DNA of 64,000 nucleotides from Rhizobium sp. LC145 (GCF_001005825.1 NZ_LBHV01000009.1:1-64000); one strand, 5' to 3'. Shown: positions 8,780 through 17,532, counted from the first letter of the stretch. Made by a program: numbers and translations. The notes: generated by a model not told the origin, from the sequence alone.

Positions 8780-8808
8780 TTGCCATATGGCAAAAACTCT
8801 CCTATTTT
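8780..8808 (+). promoter_or_regulatory. Promoter with embedded operator for the Xre/RES toxin-antitoxin operon
   Basis: A perfect 14-bp palindrome, TTGCCATATGGCAA (8780-8793), contains a -35-like TTGCCA (8780-8785). Exactly 17 bases downstream lies TATTTT (8803-8808) as the -10. A further half-site, TTGCCAT, overlaps the start codon at 8824-8830. Antitoxins of this class usually repress their own promoter, so this palindrome is the expected binding site. Confidence 0.65.
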
Positions 8809-8828
8809 ATGCCGAAAGGAGATTTGCC

Positions 8829-9239
8829 ATGTTGCAGGAAATCCCGCGCACGGAAGCCGTTCCGGATATTCCGCAGATCACCACTCGCGAGGCGGAGGCG
8901 ATGGTACGCGCGGTTATCAGGCTTTTTGAAAAATGGCAGGTATCCGACGCAGACGCCCGCGAGATACTCGGAGGGCTTGCCGCTCGCACCTATGCCCGGT
9001 GGAAAGCCGGTGAGCTCGGGCGCATCGACCGTGATCTCGCCACGCGTCTTTCACTGCTCATGGGTATCCACAAGGGGCTCCGCTATCTCTTTTCAGATCC
9101 GGAGCGAGGTTACACTTGGGTGAAGAAGCCGAACCAGGCCTTTGGCGGCCGCACCCCGGTCGAGGTCATGGCGCAAGGGGATATCTTCTCGTTGGCCCGT
9201 GTGCGAGCCTATCTTGATGCGGAGCGTGGCGGCTGGTGA
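8829..9239 (+). CDS. Xre/MbcA/ParS-family antitoxin of a RES-type module
   Basis: The 136-residue protein has a helical N-terminal DNA-binding half (EAMVRAVIRLFEKWQVSDADAREILGG, then RTYARWKAG) and a C-terminal MbcA/ParS toxin-binding half (LSLLMGIHKGLRYLF, then PNQAFGGRTPVEVMAQG). Such antitoxins neutralise RES-domain NAD-consuming toxins and autorepress. The ATG at 8829 follows AAGGAG by eight bases; an upstream GTG at 8766 would overlap the operator and is rejected. The toxin gene starts within its stop codon (GTGA), the typical arrangement. Confidence 0.88.
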   Translation: MLQEIPRTEAVPDIPQITTREAEAMVRAVIRLFEKWQVSDADAREILGGLAARTYARWKAGELGRIDRDLATRLSLLMGIHKGLRYLFSDPERGYTWVKKPNQAFGGRTPVEVMAQGDIFSLARVRAYLDAERGGW

Positions 9240-9928
9240 ACGATCGCCTTTCGGTCGTCCGCGTCCAGTGGCCCAAGGCCTGCCGGATCATCCGCTCCAT
9301 CCACCCGCCCATCGACCTTTTCGAGGATATCGCCGAACCCCAGGATTGGGAGGCGCTGGTTTCGGCGGAATCGAAGACCAATCCGCGCATCTGGGATCAT
9401 ATCGGCAGGCTCGATCTGGTGCCGGCGGAACGGCGTGTAAGCGGGCCGGGCGCCAGCTACCTTATGGCTCCGTTCGTCCATATCAGCACCGATCGGCCAG
9501 GGCGATTCACCGACGGTACCTATGGGGTCTATAGTGCCGGCGATCGGGAGGAGGTGGCCATTCGGGAGGTGGCTCATCACCATGGAAGGGCAATGGCAAA
9601 CAGTGGTGAGGAACCGGGATGGACTTCGCAATTCCGCATGCTGATCAACCGGCTCGATCTCGACCTGCATGATGCAAGGCCGCATAGCCAGTATCACGAT
9701 CCGGATTCCTACAAGTCTTCGCAAGCATTGGGGCGGAGCCTGAGGGCTGGAGGAGCCAACGGCATCATCTATCGCAGTGTGCGCTGTCTGGATGGCGAAT
9801 GCGTCGCGATCTTCTGGCCGGATCTCATGGATATTCCGGTGCAGGCGGATCATTTCGATTTTCATTGGGATGGAAGGCGGGTCGACAAGGTGCGCAATTG
9901 CCGGACCAATGCGATCTTCGCTCTTTAA
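9236..9928 (+). CDS. RES-domain toxin (NAD-degrading or ADP-ribosyl-transferring family)
   Basis: The 230-residue protein carries a RES domain over about residues 20-215. Characteristic pieces are the early Arg (KACRIIRSIHPP), a Tyr and Glu region (GTYGVYSAGDREEVAIREVAHH) and the C-terminal NGIIYRSVRCLDGECVAIFWPD block with the family serine. Known homologues deplete NAD+ or modify target enzymes. It starts at a GTG overlapping the antitoxin stop. All expected motifs are present, so it is probably active. recX begins three bases after its stop. Confidence 0.88.
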   Translation: MNDRLSVVRVQWPKACRIIRSIHPPIDLFEDIAEPQDWEALVSAESKTNPRIWDHIGRLDLVPAERRVSGPGASYLMAPFVHISTDRPGRFTDGTYGVYSAGDREEVAIREVAHHHGRAMANSGEEPGWTSQFRMLINRLDLDLHDARPHSQYHDPDSYKSSQALGRSLRAGGANGIIYRSVRCLDGECVAIFWPDLMDIPVQADHFDFHWDGRRVDKVRNCRTNAIFAL

Positions 9929-9931
9929 CTC

Positions 9932-10531
9932 ATGCCGGCGCTCAACGATTCAGCCGTTTCGGAGTGTAGTTTGGACTTGGATGAAGAGACGCAGCAATCC
10001 GATGTGCCTACGGCGCGGATGTTCACATGGGCGCGCAACTCGGCGATCTACCGCCTTGAGCGCCGAATGCACACGGAAAAGCAGCTGTTCGACGGCGTTG
10101 CCCGCAAGGCACGAGAGAAATTCGACCCGATCAGCGAAGCCCAGGTAAAGGCATTGGCTGATTTCGCCGTGCAGTTTGCCTATGACAACAGGGCATTGGA
10201 CGACAACGCCTATGCTGAAATCAGCACTCGAAGTGGCATGCGAGGCGGTAAGTCGAAGCGCGCGATCGCGCAGAAACTGTCGCAAAAGGGTGTTGCAAGG
10301 ACCACGATCGCCGCTGCCGTTGCGGACGCGGACGACCTCTATGCGGCGGTTGTCCTTGCCCGCAAGCGCGCCCTCGGGCCGTTCCGAAAGGCCGATCTCG
10401 ATGAAAAACGCAAGGCAAAGGAGCTTTCCGCCTTTGCCAGGGCGGGGTTCGGCTTCGAGATCGGCAGGAAGGTTTTCGAGATGTCGCTCGAGGATGCCGA
10501 AGAAGCGTTAGCTGCGGTCAGGAGCGTTTAA
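9932..10531 (+). CDS. recX: RecX-family regulator of RecA
   Basis: This 199-residue protein is built of the three-helix repeats of RecX. Visible signatures are AIYRLERRMHTEKQLFDGV, FAYDNRALDDNAYAEI and GKSKRAIAQKLSQKGVARTTI. RecX binds RecA filaments and limits strand exchange during DNA repair. The gene follows the RES toxin by only three bases, so it may be read through from the toxin-antitoxin promoter. The 3' end overlaps the convergent haemoglobin gene by 14 bases. No recA is in view, as is common in alphaproteobacteria. Confidence 0.88.
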   Translation: MPALNDSAVSECSLDLDEETQQSDVPTARMFTWARNSAIYRLERRMHTEKQLFDGVARKAREKFDPISEAQVKALADFAVQFAYDNRALDDNAYAEISTRSGMRGGKSKRAIAQKLSQKGVARTTIAAAVADADDLYAAVVLARKRALGPFRKADLDEKRKAKELSAFARAGFGFEIGRKVFEMSLEDAEEALAAVRSV

Positions 10532-10985
10532 GGGCCGGATCGTCGAGCGCCGGATTGTAGAAAAGCGAAAGTGTCAGGCTTCTGGCGATACGCTCTGCTG
10601 TCGCCATGAACCAGGCCTTTGCCTCTTTGTTCGGGGCGATATCGTCGAGCGTCGCAGCAAACAGTTCGAGCCATTTCGGAAAAAGCTCGGGCGTCATGTT
10701 GGCAATGCCGAGATGGGCCTGAACCGGCTTGCCGCCATAGGCGCCGTTGCGGAAAGCCACGGCGGACCAGAAGCTCTTCATCTTCTCCATATGCTCGGGC
10801 CAGCGTCCCGAAAGCCTTGCGTCAAAGACGGGTCCGAGTTCCGGATGCGATAGTACGCGGCCATAAAACGTTTCGACCAGCAAGCCGATGAAGGCTTCAT
10901 CAATGCCGATCGCCATCATCTCCGCATCTGCGCGTTCGCGGATCCCAGCGACATGGGCGGCGCGGCCCTGCAGTTCATTGTTCAT
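10518..10985 (-). CDS. Group III truncated haemoglobin
   Basis: The 155-residue protein matches group III truncated haemoglobins: LVETFYGRVLSHPELGPVFDARLSG, FWSAVAFRNGAYGGKPVQAH (with the candidate proximal His in VQAHLGI) and LFPKWLELFAATLDDI. Known members bind O2 or NO; physiological roles are poorly fixed, with NO detoxification and microaerobic metabolism proposed. An N-terminal stretch of about 25 residues precedes the globin fold. It is transcribed convergently with recX. No FNR/NnrR-type site was recognised upstream. Confidence 0.85.
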   Translation of the reverse strand: MNNELQGRAAHVAGIRERADAEMMAIGIDEAFIGLLVETFYGRVLSHPELGPVFDARLSGRWPEHMEKMKSFWSAVAFRNGAYGGKPVQAHLGIANMTPELFPKWLELFAATLDDIAPNKEAKAWFMATAERIARSLTLSLFYNPALDDPALKRS

Positions 10986-11159
10986 TTCATACCCCGTGCT
11001 CTGCTGCTCTCATATAGTCGTGGCGGGCGTCGTGCCCAAGGCCGAACCGAGCAATTCCCGAGGTGTATCGAGGTGGCAAGCGTCTTTCCCGGCCTGCCTT
11101 CCCCATGTTCTTAGATCAGCCTTTCTGGAGCAGTCTCTGCGATCCACCGCCTTCGTTGC

Positions 11160-11356
11160 CGGTTCGATGATGACGGCGGAGAACATGGTGCCTTCGCTTT
11201 CCGCTACCCGGTCGTCCATGCGGGCGGCGGGCGTAAGATCGGCCGAGCTGGTCCCGCAGATGCTTGCCGGCCGTCCCAGCGGAAGAGATTCGTGAGCTCT
11301 GGCCCGTGGAGCTCATCTTGCGGGAATCCACCGCGCCCGCACCCGTCGAGGCGTGA
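11160..11356 (+). pseudogene. C-terminal remnant of a LacI-family repressor, frameshifted
   Basis: In one frame the text VPSLSATRSSMRAAGVRS is followed by AELVPQMLAGRP, and after a one-base shift near 11277 it continues EEIRELWPVELILREST and ends APAPVEA at 11354-11356. This is the standard LacI-family ending (PLTT-R-P, MGR-AAELL, LAGRP, ELI-RESTA). No DNA-binding domain or start was found upstream, so only the last 65 residues or so survive. It lies tail-to-tail with the MalK-type ATPase gene and may be the former regulator of that importer. The rest of the gap (10986-11159) holds nothing recognisable. Confidence 0.7.
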
Positions 11357-11383
11357 GAAACGGCCTTGGGTCGATCTTTTTGA

Positions 11384-12469
11384 CTAGGCCAGCTTGGCTC
11401 GGCTGACAGTGTCGTCGGTGAGACGCCTTTCGCTTGCCGCATCGAAGAAGTGAAGGTTCGGCGATGCAATCGAAATGGGAATTTGCTGCCCTGGCTCGAA
11501 GTCAACGCGATCATTGACGACGCAGGTGATTTCGATGCCTCCGATCTCGGCGAGGACATACGTCTCGGCGCCGGTCGGTTCGATGACCTTCACAACCGCC
11601 GCTGTGCCTCCTTCAGCATTGACGATCACGTTCTGCGGACGAATGCCGATAACGACTTCGCCAGCGTGTCCGCTTGGAACGGCCGGAAGCGCCAGACGTT
11701 CGCCTCCCGGCAGGCGCATCGATTGCCCCTCTATAGTGCCCTTAAGGAAATTCATCGACGGCGAGCCGAGAAACCCCGCCACGAACATGTTGGCGGGACG
11801 ATCGTAGAGTTCGAGCGGAGTACCGATCTGCTCGACACGGCCTCCGCGCAAGACCACGATCCGGTCGGCCATTGTCATGGCCTCGATCTGGTCGTGGGTG
11901 ACATAGATAATCGTCGAGCCCAGTCTCTGGTGGAGCGCCTTGATTTCCCCCCGCATCTGCACGCGCAGCTTGGCGTCCAGGTTCGAAAGCGGCTCATCGA
12001 AGAGAAAAACGTCAGGATCGCGAACAATGGCGCGCCCCATGGCGACACGCTGCCTCTGACCGCCGGACAGTTGCGAGGGCTTTCGCTGCAGGAGCGACGT
12101 CAGGCCAAGAACTTCCGCCGCCTCGGCCACCTTCTTCTGTATCTCGGCCTTCTTCACGCCAGAAATCTCCAGCGAGAAGCCCATATTCTGCGCAACCGTC
12201 ATCTGCGGATAGAGCGCGTAGTTTTGAAACACCATCGCAATGTTGCGATCCTTCGGGGAGAGCGCGTTCACGATACGGTTCCCGATACTGATCCGCCCGT
12301 CGGAAATGTCCTCAAGTCCGGCGATCATTCGCAGAAGTGTGGATTTCCCGCAGCCGGAGGGGCCGACCAGAATGAGAAACTCTCCATCCGTGATGTCGAT
12401 GGATACGTTCTGGATCACGTCCAGTGCGCCGAAGCTCTTGCGCAGATTGGAGACCTGAACCGGTGCCAT
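11384..12469 (-). CDS. Sugar ABC importer ATPase, MalK/UgpC type
   Basis: The 361-residue protein has Walker A GPSGCGKSTLL (about residue 38), signature [14 protein letters not shown], Walker B VFLFDEPLSNLD and H-loop YVTHDQ, followed by the C-terminal OB/TOBE regulatory region (about 235-361). This is the CUT1 importer ATPase type that works as a homodimer with two separate permeases. ATG at 12469 follows GAGGAG. The gene is last in the operon of binding protein, two permeases and apiosidase-like enzyme, 11 bases after the latter. Confidence 0.93.
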   Translation of the reverse strand: MAPVQVSNLRKSFGALDVIQNVSIDITDGEFLILVGPSGCGKSTLLRMIAGLEDISDGRISIGNRIVNALSPKDRNIAMVFQNYALYPQMTVAQNMGFSLEISGVKKAEIQKKVAEAAEVLGLTSLLQRKPSQLSGGQRQRVAMGRAIVRDPDVFLFDEPLSNLDAKLRVQMRGEIKALHQRLGSTIIYVTHDQIEAMTMADRIVVLRGGRVEQIGTPLELYDRPANMFVAGFLGSPSMNFLKGTIEGQSMRLPGGERLALPAVPSGHAGEVVIGIRPQNVIVNAEGGTAAVVKVIEPTGAETYVLAEIGGIEITCVVNDRVDFEPGQQIPISIASPNLHFFDAASERRLTDDTVSRAKLA

Positions 12470-12480
12470 GCTGCAACTCC

Positions 12481-13998
12481 TCAATGCTTCTTGCGGGGAC
12501 GCACTCGTACCGCGAGATACGGCTTGCCCGGCAGTTTCAATCCAAACGCCGCCGCGAACTGGTTGGTGATGTGCGATCCTCCGGTAATGCGCTGCGGATG
12601 GACTTTCGGAAGTGCCGCCTTCTCCAGCGGCGTGATCGTCATATTCCAGACGTCGATCAGATCAATGTCCCATTCGCCGTCTTCCTCGGGCAGGCCAAGC
12701 GCCCACTCCACCGGCTGATGCTCGGAAAAATAGATATACCGCACATCACCGTCGCGGACTGCCGAGACGCGCTTGAACGGCGTGCCCCGTTCGAGCAGCG
12801 GGGTCAATCCGTTGACGGCATCCTCTTCGAGCAACCGGCGCAGGAATGCGATCCGGGGTGGCGCATCCCCGCGGAGCGTGCCGCCCTTTGCCCACCAGAG
12901 TTCGTCATTCTCGTGCATGAAGGTTTCACCATGGCCGATATAGCCGCCGCGGCAAAGCGTCAGCCAATACCGGTTGACCAGCTCATGGCCGTGGATATTG
13001 CCCCACTCCTTGGGAATGTTGCCCTCATATTCCGGTTCGTCATTGATAACCGGCTTGCCGTAGGCCTGACGCCAATCGAGAGTTTTCTTGACATCCCAGT
13101 TCTGGATGCAGACGTGGTCGACCCATGGCTTGCGGTGATCGTAATTCTTGTCCACGTCACCGTTGTGGATCGATTTTGGATGGCGAAGCGGATCGCCCTC
13201 CTCGATGATCTGGAAGAACCGGTCCCAGCGCTCCATCGGCTTGGTGTCCAGCAGGAAATCATATTCGTTCGCAAGTGACCACCAGACGTTTCGATAGGCG
13301 GCGATGCGGGCGACGATATAGCGGAGATAGCGGAAGTCCTGCTCCTCGGTCATGGTGCAATAGCCCCATCGGTCGTAGGGATGGAAGAGGATGATATCCG
13401 CTTCGATGCCCATTTCCATTAGACGTCCGATCTGCGTCTCGAAGTGCCGGAAGCTTTCGAAGTTCGGCCGATCCATGTCGTGGCTGCCGTCGGCGCGCTT
13501 CTCGTAGATGTCGTGCAGCGGTTCGTTGGTGTTGTAGATGTAGTCCTTGGGAAAAACTCCCATGCGGATCTTATTGAACGGCGCTGTCTTCAGGGTCTCA
13601 AGCGTCTGCTCTTGCAGTTCCATCGTCTGATGGGTCCAGGCATAGCAGGTCGTTCCGAAAGGAAGATAAGGCTTGCCGTCGGCATAAGCGAAATGAAACT
13701 GGTTGCGGACCCTGACAGGTCCATGGACCCCGTTCCTGGCTGGTCCGACCGACAGCGTCCCCTGGAGCCCGGAAAGCTCATTGGCGCTGGATGCGGTCAC
13801 GAACCGCCATTCCCCTTCCGTGTCAGGGCAGAAACGCACCTTGTAGACACCGTCTCCGTCATAGAAGCCGGGCACTTTTATCTCACGGTTGTCGAGCGAG
13901 AATGTCGCGCCGAACGAAATGTCGAGATAGGGGTTGCCACTGGAAGGACCAGTTGCTGAAAATTCGAAAACGTCCCAGCGGCTTCGTTGCTCAGCCAT
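12481..13998 (-). CDS. Apiosidase-like glycoside hydrolase (DUF5060-DUF4038-DUF5605)
   Basis: The 505-residue protein has an N-terminal beta-sandwich of DUF5060 type (about 5-70, ending DTEGEWRFVTAS), a central TIM barrel of the DUF4038/apiosidase family (about 95-400) and a C-terminal DUF5605-like beta domain (about 425-500). The barrel shows FGTTCYAWTHQ, then WWSLANEYDF (candidate acid/base) and VINDEPEYEG (candidate nucleophile). There is no signal peptide, so it acts in the cytoplasm on an imported glycoside. Characterised members of this fold (GH140) release D-apiose from rhamnogalacturonan II side chains. It sits inside a CUT1 importer operon next to an apiose-type catabolic operon. Exact linkage specificity is unknown. 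Confidence 0.8.
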   Translation of the reverse strand: MAEQRSRWDVFEFSATGPSSGNPYLDISFGATFSLDNREIKVPGFYDGDGVYKVRFCPDTEGEWRFVTASSANELSGLQGTLSVGPARNGVHGPVRVRNQFHFAYADGKPYLPFGTTCYAWTHQTMELQEQTLETLKTAPFNKIRMGVFPKDYIYNTNEPLHDIYEKRADGSHDMDRPNFESFRHFETQIGRLMEMGIEADIILFHPYDRWGYCTMTEEQDFRYLRYIVARIAAYRNVWWSLANEYDFLLDTKPMERWDRFFQIIEEGDPLRHPKSIHNGDVDKNYDHRKPWVDHVCIQNWDVKKTLDWRQAYGKPVINDEPEYEGNIPKEWGNIHGHELVNRYWLTLCRGGYIGHGETFMHENDELWWAKGGTLRGDAPPRIAFLRRLLEEDAVNGLTPLLERGTPFKRVSAVRDGDVRYIYFSEHQPVEWALGLPEEDGEWDIDLIDVWNMTITPLEKAALPKVHPQRITGGSHITNQFAAAFGLKLPGKPYLAVRVRPRKKH

Positions 13999-14025
13999 AG
14001 TTCACTCCTCAATATGCTATGATGT

Positions 14026-14901
14026 TCAGCCCTTGACGGCGCCCGATGTCAGGCCGCTGACGAAGTACCTCTGGAAGATCATGTAGACGACGACGGCAGG
14101 GAATACGGTCATGGCGATGGCTGCGTTCAACTGGCCGTAGTCGGTCGAGAACTGTCCCTGGAAGGACATGAGCCCCAGCGGCAGCGTCCACATGTTGCGA
14201 TCCTGAAGCAGGACCAATGCCATGGCGAACTCGTTCCAGGTGGAGACAAAATCCAGGATGAGCAGAGCCGCCAGGACCGGCAGGGAAATCGGCAGGAAGA
14301 TCCTGCGGAAAACGGTCAGATGCGAGGCACCGTCGATGAGCGCCGCTTCCGACAATTCCTTCGGGACCGCTTTGAAGAAGCCGTGCAGGATGAAGACCTG
14401 ATAGGGAACCCCGAACGCCAGGTAGGGCAGGATGACACCCGGATAAGTGTCGATGAGCCCGAAACCGTTCACCAGCGTAAAAATCGGTGCCAGCATGACC
14501 TGAAACGGGATCATGGCGCCGAACAGAAAGAACAGCAGGAGCAGCTTGCTGAACCGCAGTTTAATCCGCGCCAGCGCATAAGCGGCCATTGCCGAGAACA
14601 TCAGCCCCAGCGGGACCTTGATGACGGTGATGATGGCGCTGTTTCGGAATGTCGTTGCGAAATTGCCGCGCTCCCAGGCGCCGGAGAAATTGCTCCAGGC
14701 CACGGTCTCGGGCGGCGTGAAGGCATTGGTCGCCATAATCTCTGCATTGGATTTCAGCGCCGTGAAGGCGATGAGCACGACCGGGGCAACCCAAAGCAGG
14801 GCAAAGACGACCAGCACCAGCCATAGAAGGATGAGGAAGGGATCCCGCCGGCGCTTTATCTCAACCGTATCGGTTTCAAGATGCGTTGTCATAACCGTCA
14901 T
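14026..14901 (-). CDS. Sugar ABC importer permease, MalG type
   Basis: The 291-residue inner-membrane protein has six predicted helices, starting with FLILLWLVLVVFALLWVAPV, and the CUT1 EAA coupling loop EAALIDGASHLTVFRRIFLP near residue 190. It pairs with the MalF-type protein encoded immediately upstream; start and preceding stop overlap (ATGA). The apiosidase-like gene follows after 27 bases. Confidence 0.93.
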   Translation of the reverse strand: MTVMTTHLETDTVEIKRRRDPFLILLWLVLVVFALLWVAPVVLIAFTALKSNAEIMATNAFTPPETVAWSNFSGAWERGNFATTFRNSAIITVIKVPLGLMFSAMAAYALARIKLRFSKLLLLFFLFGAMIPFQVMLAPIFTLVNGFGLIDTYPGVILPYLAFGVPYQVFILHGFFKAVPKELSEAALIDGASHLTVFRRIFLPISLPVLAALLILDFVSTWNEFAMALVLLQDRNMWTLPLGLMSFQGQFSTDYGQLNAAIAMTVFPAVVVYMIFQRYFVSGLTSGAVKG

Positions 14902-15797
14902 TCGGCGGCTCCTTCATCGCGTTGCGACCAGCGCAGATAGGGGACGACGATCGTCAGGGTGACCAAGAGGAGAATGACCGAGATGGCGGAGCCCCGGCCG
15001 AAATCGAAGATCTGCATCGATTGCATGAACGCCCACAGCGCGAGCATCTGGGTCGATTGTGCCGGTCCACCACCGGTCATCCCATAAACGATATCGAAGG
15101 CCTTCAAGGACGAAATGGTCGACAGGACGAGGACGATCGCCAGCGTGACGCGTAGAGCGGGCAGCGTTACATGCCGGAAGACCTGCCACCGGTTGGCGCC
15201 GTCGATGCGCGCCGCTTCTACGAGCGAGCGGTCGACCCCCTGCAGGCCAGCCAGGAAAAGCACCATGGAAAAGCCGACATATTGCCAGGTGTAGGCGACG
15301 AACATGGAATAGAGGGCGATCTCACGGTCGCCGAGCCAGTCTTGGATCCAGGCCTGGAGGCTCAGACTTGTCAGTACCTGATTGAAAAGCCCGAAAAAAG
15401 GATCGTACATCCACCGCCACATCGTTGCGACCGCAATCGGCGCGATGATGACCGGAAGATAGTAGATCGCGCGCATCGGCACGCGACCGAAAAGCTGCTC
15501 GTTCAATCCGAGCGCGAGCAGAAGGCCGATCGTGGGCGGAAAGATGACCGCCAGGATCGTCCAGGTTATCGTGTTGCGCAGCGCAACCCAGAAGACGGTG
15601 TCGCTGGTCAGAATGTAGCGATAGTTTTCAAGACCGACCCACTCCCGTTGGGGGTCGAGACCGTTCCAATGCTGAAAGCTCAGGATGACGACCTCGATCA
15701 TCGGCCAGATCGCGAACGTCGCATAGACGGCGAAGGCAGGACCGATCAACATGAGAGCTTGAGTCCGTGGGGACTGCATGGCTTTCGATTTCAACAT
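14898..15797 (-). CDS. Sugar ABC importer permease, MalF type
   Basis: The 299-residue protein has six helices (first: LMLIGPAFAVYATFAIWPMI) and the EAA loop EAARIDGANRWQVFRHVTLP near residue 210. ATG at 15797 gives a short cytoplasmic tail typical of the family. An upstream ATG at 15857 would add 20 residues with no ribosome site, and 15779 is a third option. The gene follows the binding-protein gene by 92 bases. Confidence 0.9.
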   Translation of the reverse strand: MLKSKAMQSPRTQALMLIGPAFAVYATFAIWPMIEVVILSFQHWNGLDPQREWVGLENYRYILTSDTVFWVALRNTITWTILAVIFPPTIGLLLALGLNEQLFGRVPMRAIYYLPVIIAPIAVATMWRWMYDPFFGLFNQVLTSLSLQAWIQDWLGDREIALYSMFVAYTWQYVGFSMVLFLAGLQGVDRSLVEAARIDGANRWQVFRHVTLPALRVTLAIVLVLSTISSLKAFDIVYGMTGGGPAQSTQMLALWAFMQSMQIFDFGRGSAISVILLLVTLTIVVPYLRWSQRDEGAAE

Positions 15798-15889
15798 GAG
15801 AGTTCCGCTTGTCCAAATCCCCGATCCCGCGTGCGGGTAGCGGTCTCCGCGCCGCATGTTGGACGCGCAGACGTCAGGTCGTAGCCAGC

Positions 15890-17128
15890 TTACTTGCGGT
15901 TACCGATGAAGGTCTGCATCGCGCCGGCCGCAGCTTGCGGCTCGAGCCTGCCGGCGGCGACGTCGTTGATGACGCGGAAATATTCTGTCGTGACATCCAG
16001 GGGAAAGGCCTGATCGCCGTTGACGAAGGTGCCCGTCGCCTCCGCGAAGATTTCCGTCCATTCCTTATGCATGGCGGATGCGTCGTCCTTGAGCTTGACC
16101 TCCTTGTTCACGGAAAGAGCTCCGAAGACGCCCGCGATTTCAGTCTGGAACTCGGTGGAGGTGAAAGAGTCGATGAATTCCGCCGCCAGATCAGGCTTGC
16201 TGGTTTTGGATGAGATGTAGAAATACTCGGCGAAACCATAGAGGCGACCTGTGCCGTTCGGGAACGGAAAGACCCCGTAATCGTCGAGGTTGCCGCCTTC
16301 CTTGATCTGGGACACCAGCCAGTCGCCCTCGAGCATCATCGCCGCGCGCTTCGCCAGGAACAGGGTGAAGGATTGCTTCTGATCGACACCCATGAATGGT
16401 GACAGGATGTAATTCTGCCCCCACATCTGCATCTCGGCGAACGCTTTGGTCGCGCACTCCGTCTTGCTCCAGTCTGCCTGCAGCGATTTCAGTTGGTCGT
16501 GCAGCTCCGCGCCGCATGTGGTCTCCAGGAGCTCGTCCATCAGACGCATGAGATGCCAGTTGACGGAACCCCCGAACGTGAAGGCTGGAATGCCCGCTTC
16601 CTTCAGCTTCTTTGCGGCCTCGACGAGTTCCTCATAGCTCTTGGGTTCTTCGGTGATGCCGGCCTGCTCGAACATGGCTTTGTTATAGTAGAGACCCTCG
16701 CCGGAGAAGCGGAAGGGCACGCCATGTTTGCCGGATCCATAGCTGCTTGCAAAGGCAAGAGAGGGGGCGGTCAGGCGGTTGTCCCAGCCATATTGGGAAT
16801 AATAGGGCGTCAGGTCCCTGCTCAGGCCAGCCTTGACGTATTCACCGCCAAGACCAAGCCCGGCCCAGCTCATGTAGACATCGGGTCCCTTGTCGGAACC
16901 AGCGGCGACCCGCAACGCAGTCTTGTGTTCGTCGACGCCGCGCTGAACGATTTCAACATTCACGTCGGGATGCGATTTTTCGAAGCGCTCCGCAGCGGTC
17001 TGCAGCGCTTTGACCTGGGATTCGGCGGAATAGCTGATGATCCAGACCGTCAGATCTTCAGCCTGTGCCGTCCCTGTGGTGGCGATGGCGAGCGCGGATA
17101 CAGCCAGTAGCCTCTTCAAAGTCTTCAC
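15890..17128 (-). CDS. Sugar ABC importer binding protein, family 1 (MalE/UgpB type)
   Basis: The 412-residue exported protein has a Sec signal (VKTLKRLLAVSALAIATTG, cleavage near AQA) and the family 1 solute-binding fold: ERFEKSHPDVNVEIVQRGVDEHK, VPFRFSGEGLYYNKAMFEQAG, and MMLEGDWLVSQIKEGG. The start is a GTG at 17128 behind GGAGGAGATC; the in-frame ATG at 17155 would add nine residues ahead of the signal. Family 1 proteins usually bind oligosaccharides or glycosides, which fits an apioside feeding the cytoplasmic apiosidase-like enzyme of the same operon. Confidence 0.9.
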   Translation of the reverse strand: MKTLKRLLAVSALAIATTGTAQAEDLTVWIISYSAESQVKALQTAAERFEKSHPDVNVEIVQRGVDEHKTALRVAAGSDKGPDVYMSWAGLGLGGEYVKAGLSRDLTPYYSQYGWDNRLTAPSLAFASSYGSGKHGVPFRFSGEGLYYNKAMFEQAGITEEPKSYEELVEAAKKLKEAGIPAFTFGGSVNWHLMRLMDELLETTCGAELHDQLKSLQADWSKTECATKAFAEMQMWGQNYILSPFMGVDQKQSFTLFLAKRAAMMLEGDWLVSQIKEGGNLDDYGVFPFPNGTGRLYGFAEYFYISSKTSKPDLAAEFIDSFTSTEFQTEIAGVFGALSVNKEVKLKDDASAMHKEWTEIFAEATGTFVNGDQAFPLDVTTEYFRVINDVAAGRLEPQAAAGAMQTFIGNRK

Positions 17129-17181
17129 GTGGATCTCCTCCCGTAGATCGTACAAGCCTTCGCGAGAGACTATTCAGATAT

Positions 17182-17220
17182 TTTTGTTTGATGTCAAATT
17201 CTTTCGAATGATTTTGTTTG
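17182..17220. promoter_or_regulatory. Direct repeats in the MalE-type promoter region
   Basis: TTTTGTTTG occurs at 17182-17190 and again at 17212-17220, exactly 30 bp apart (three helical turns), with ATTCTTTCGAAT between them. CTTTCG is also the core of the inverted sites at 22727-22901 in the other operon. This suggests one DeoR-type repressor for both. The rest of the 404-base gap (17129-17532) holds no gene that could be recognised. Confidence 0.45.
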
Positions 17221-17532
17221 GCGCCGAAAATGCCAGCGTCGGCCTCGTATTTCCCCGAGACTCATTTCGCTTCGATATCGATAGTTTCGTGAATTGCGAG
17301 CTGGGTAACTCACCGTGGAGCAGCAAAATGCCGTCGCGCTGCGGCAAGCAGCACGAAAAACGGGTGCCAGGCAGCAATCACCGGATTGATCTCATAAGCA
17401 TGCCGTCAGCTTGGCTCATCCGCACTTGGGAATGGTCCAACCTCCGTGCTGGGCACAGCGGAATTCGGCCTCTGCTTGAATGCAATTCTCAAGCAGGGTG
17501 CAAGGAGAGCATGCAGTTGGGGGTGATAGGCG

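Noticed and set aside
7177-8793. 538-codon minus-strand frame under the double ATPase
   Set aside because: Antisense shadow of two ABC domains; no independent start signal or domain.
11450-12718. Plus-strand 422-codon frame opposite the MalK-type ATPase
   Set aside because: Shadow of the ATPase and apiosidase-like genes; Arg/His-rich composition without motifs.
17174-17377. Short minus-strand frame in the control region before the DeoR gene
   Set aside because: No ribosome site, low-complexity end, and it overlaps the repeats of the MalE-type promoter.
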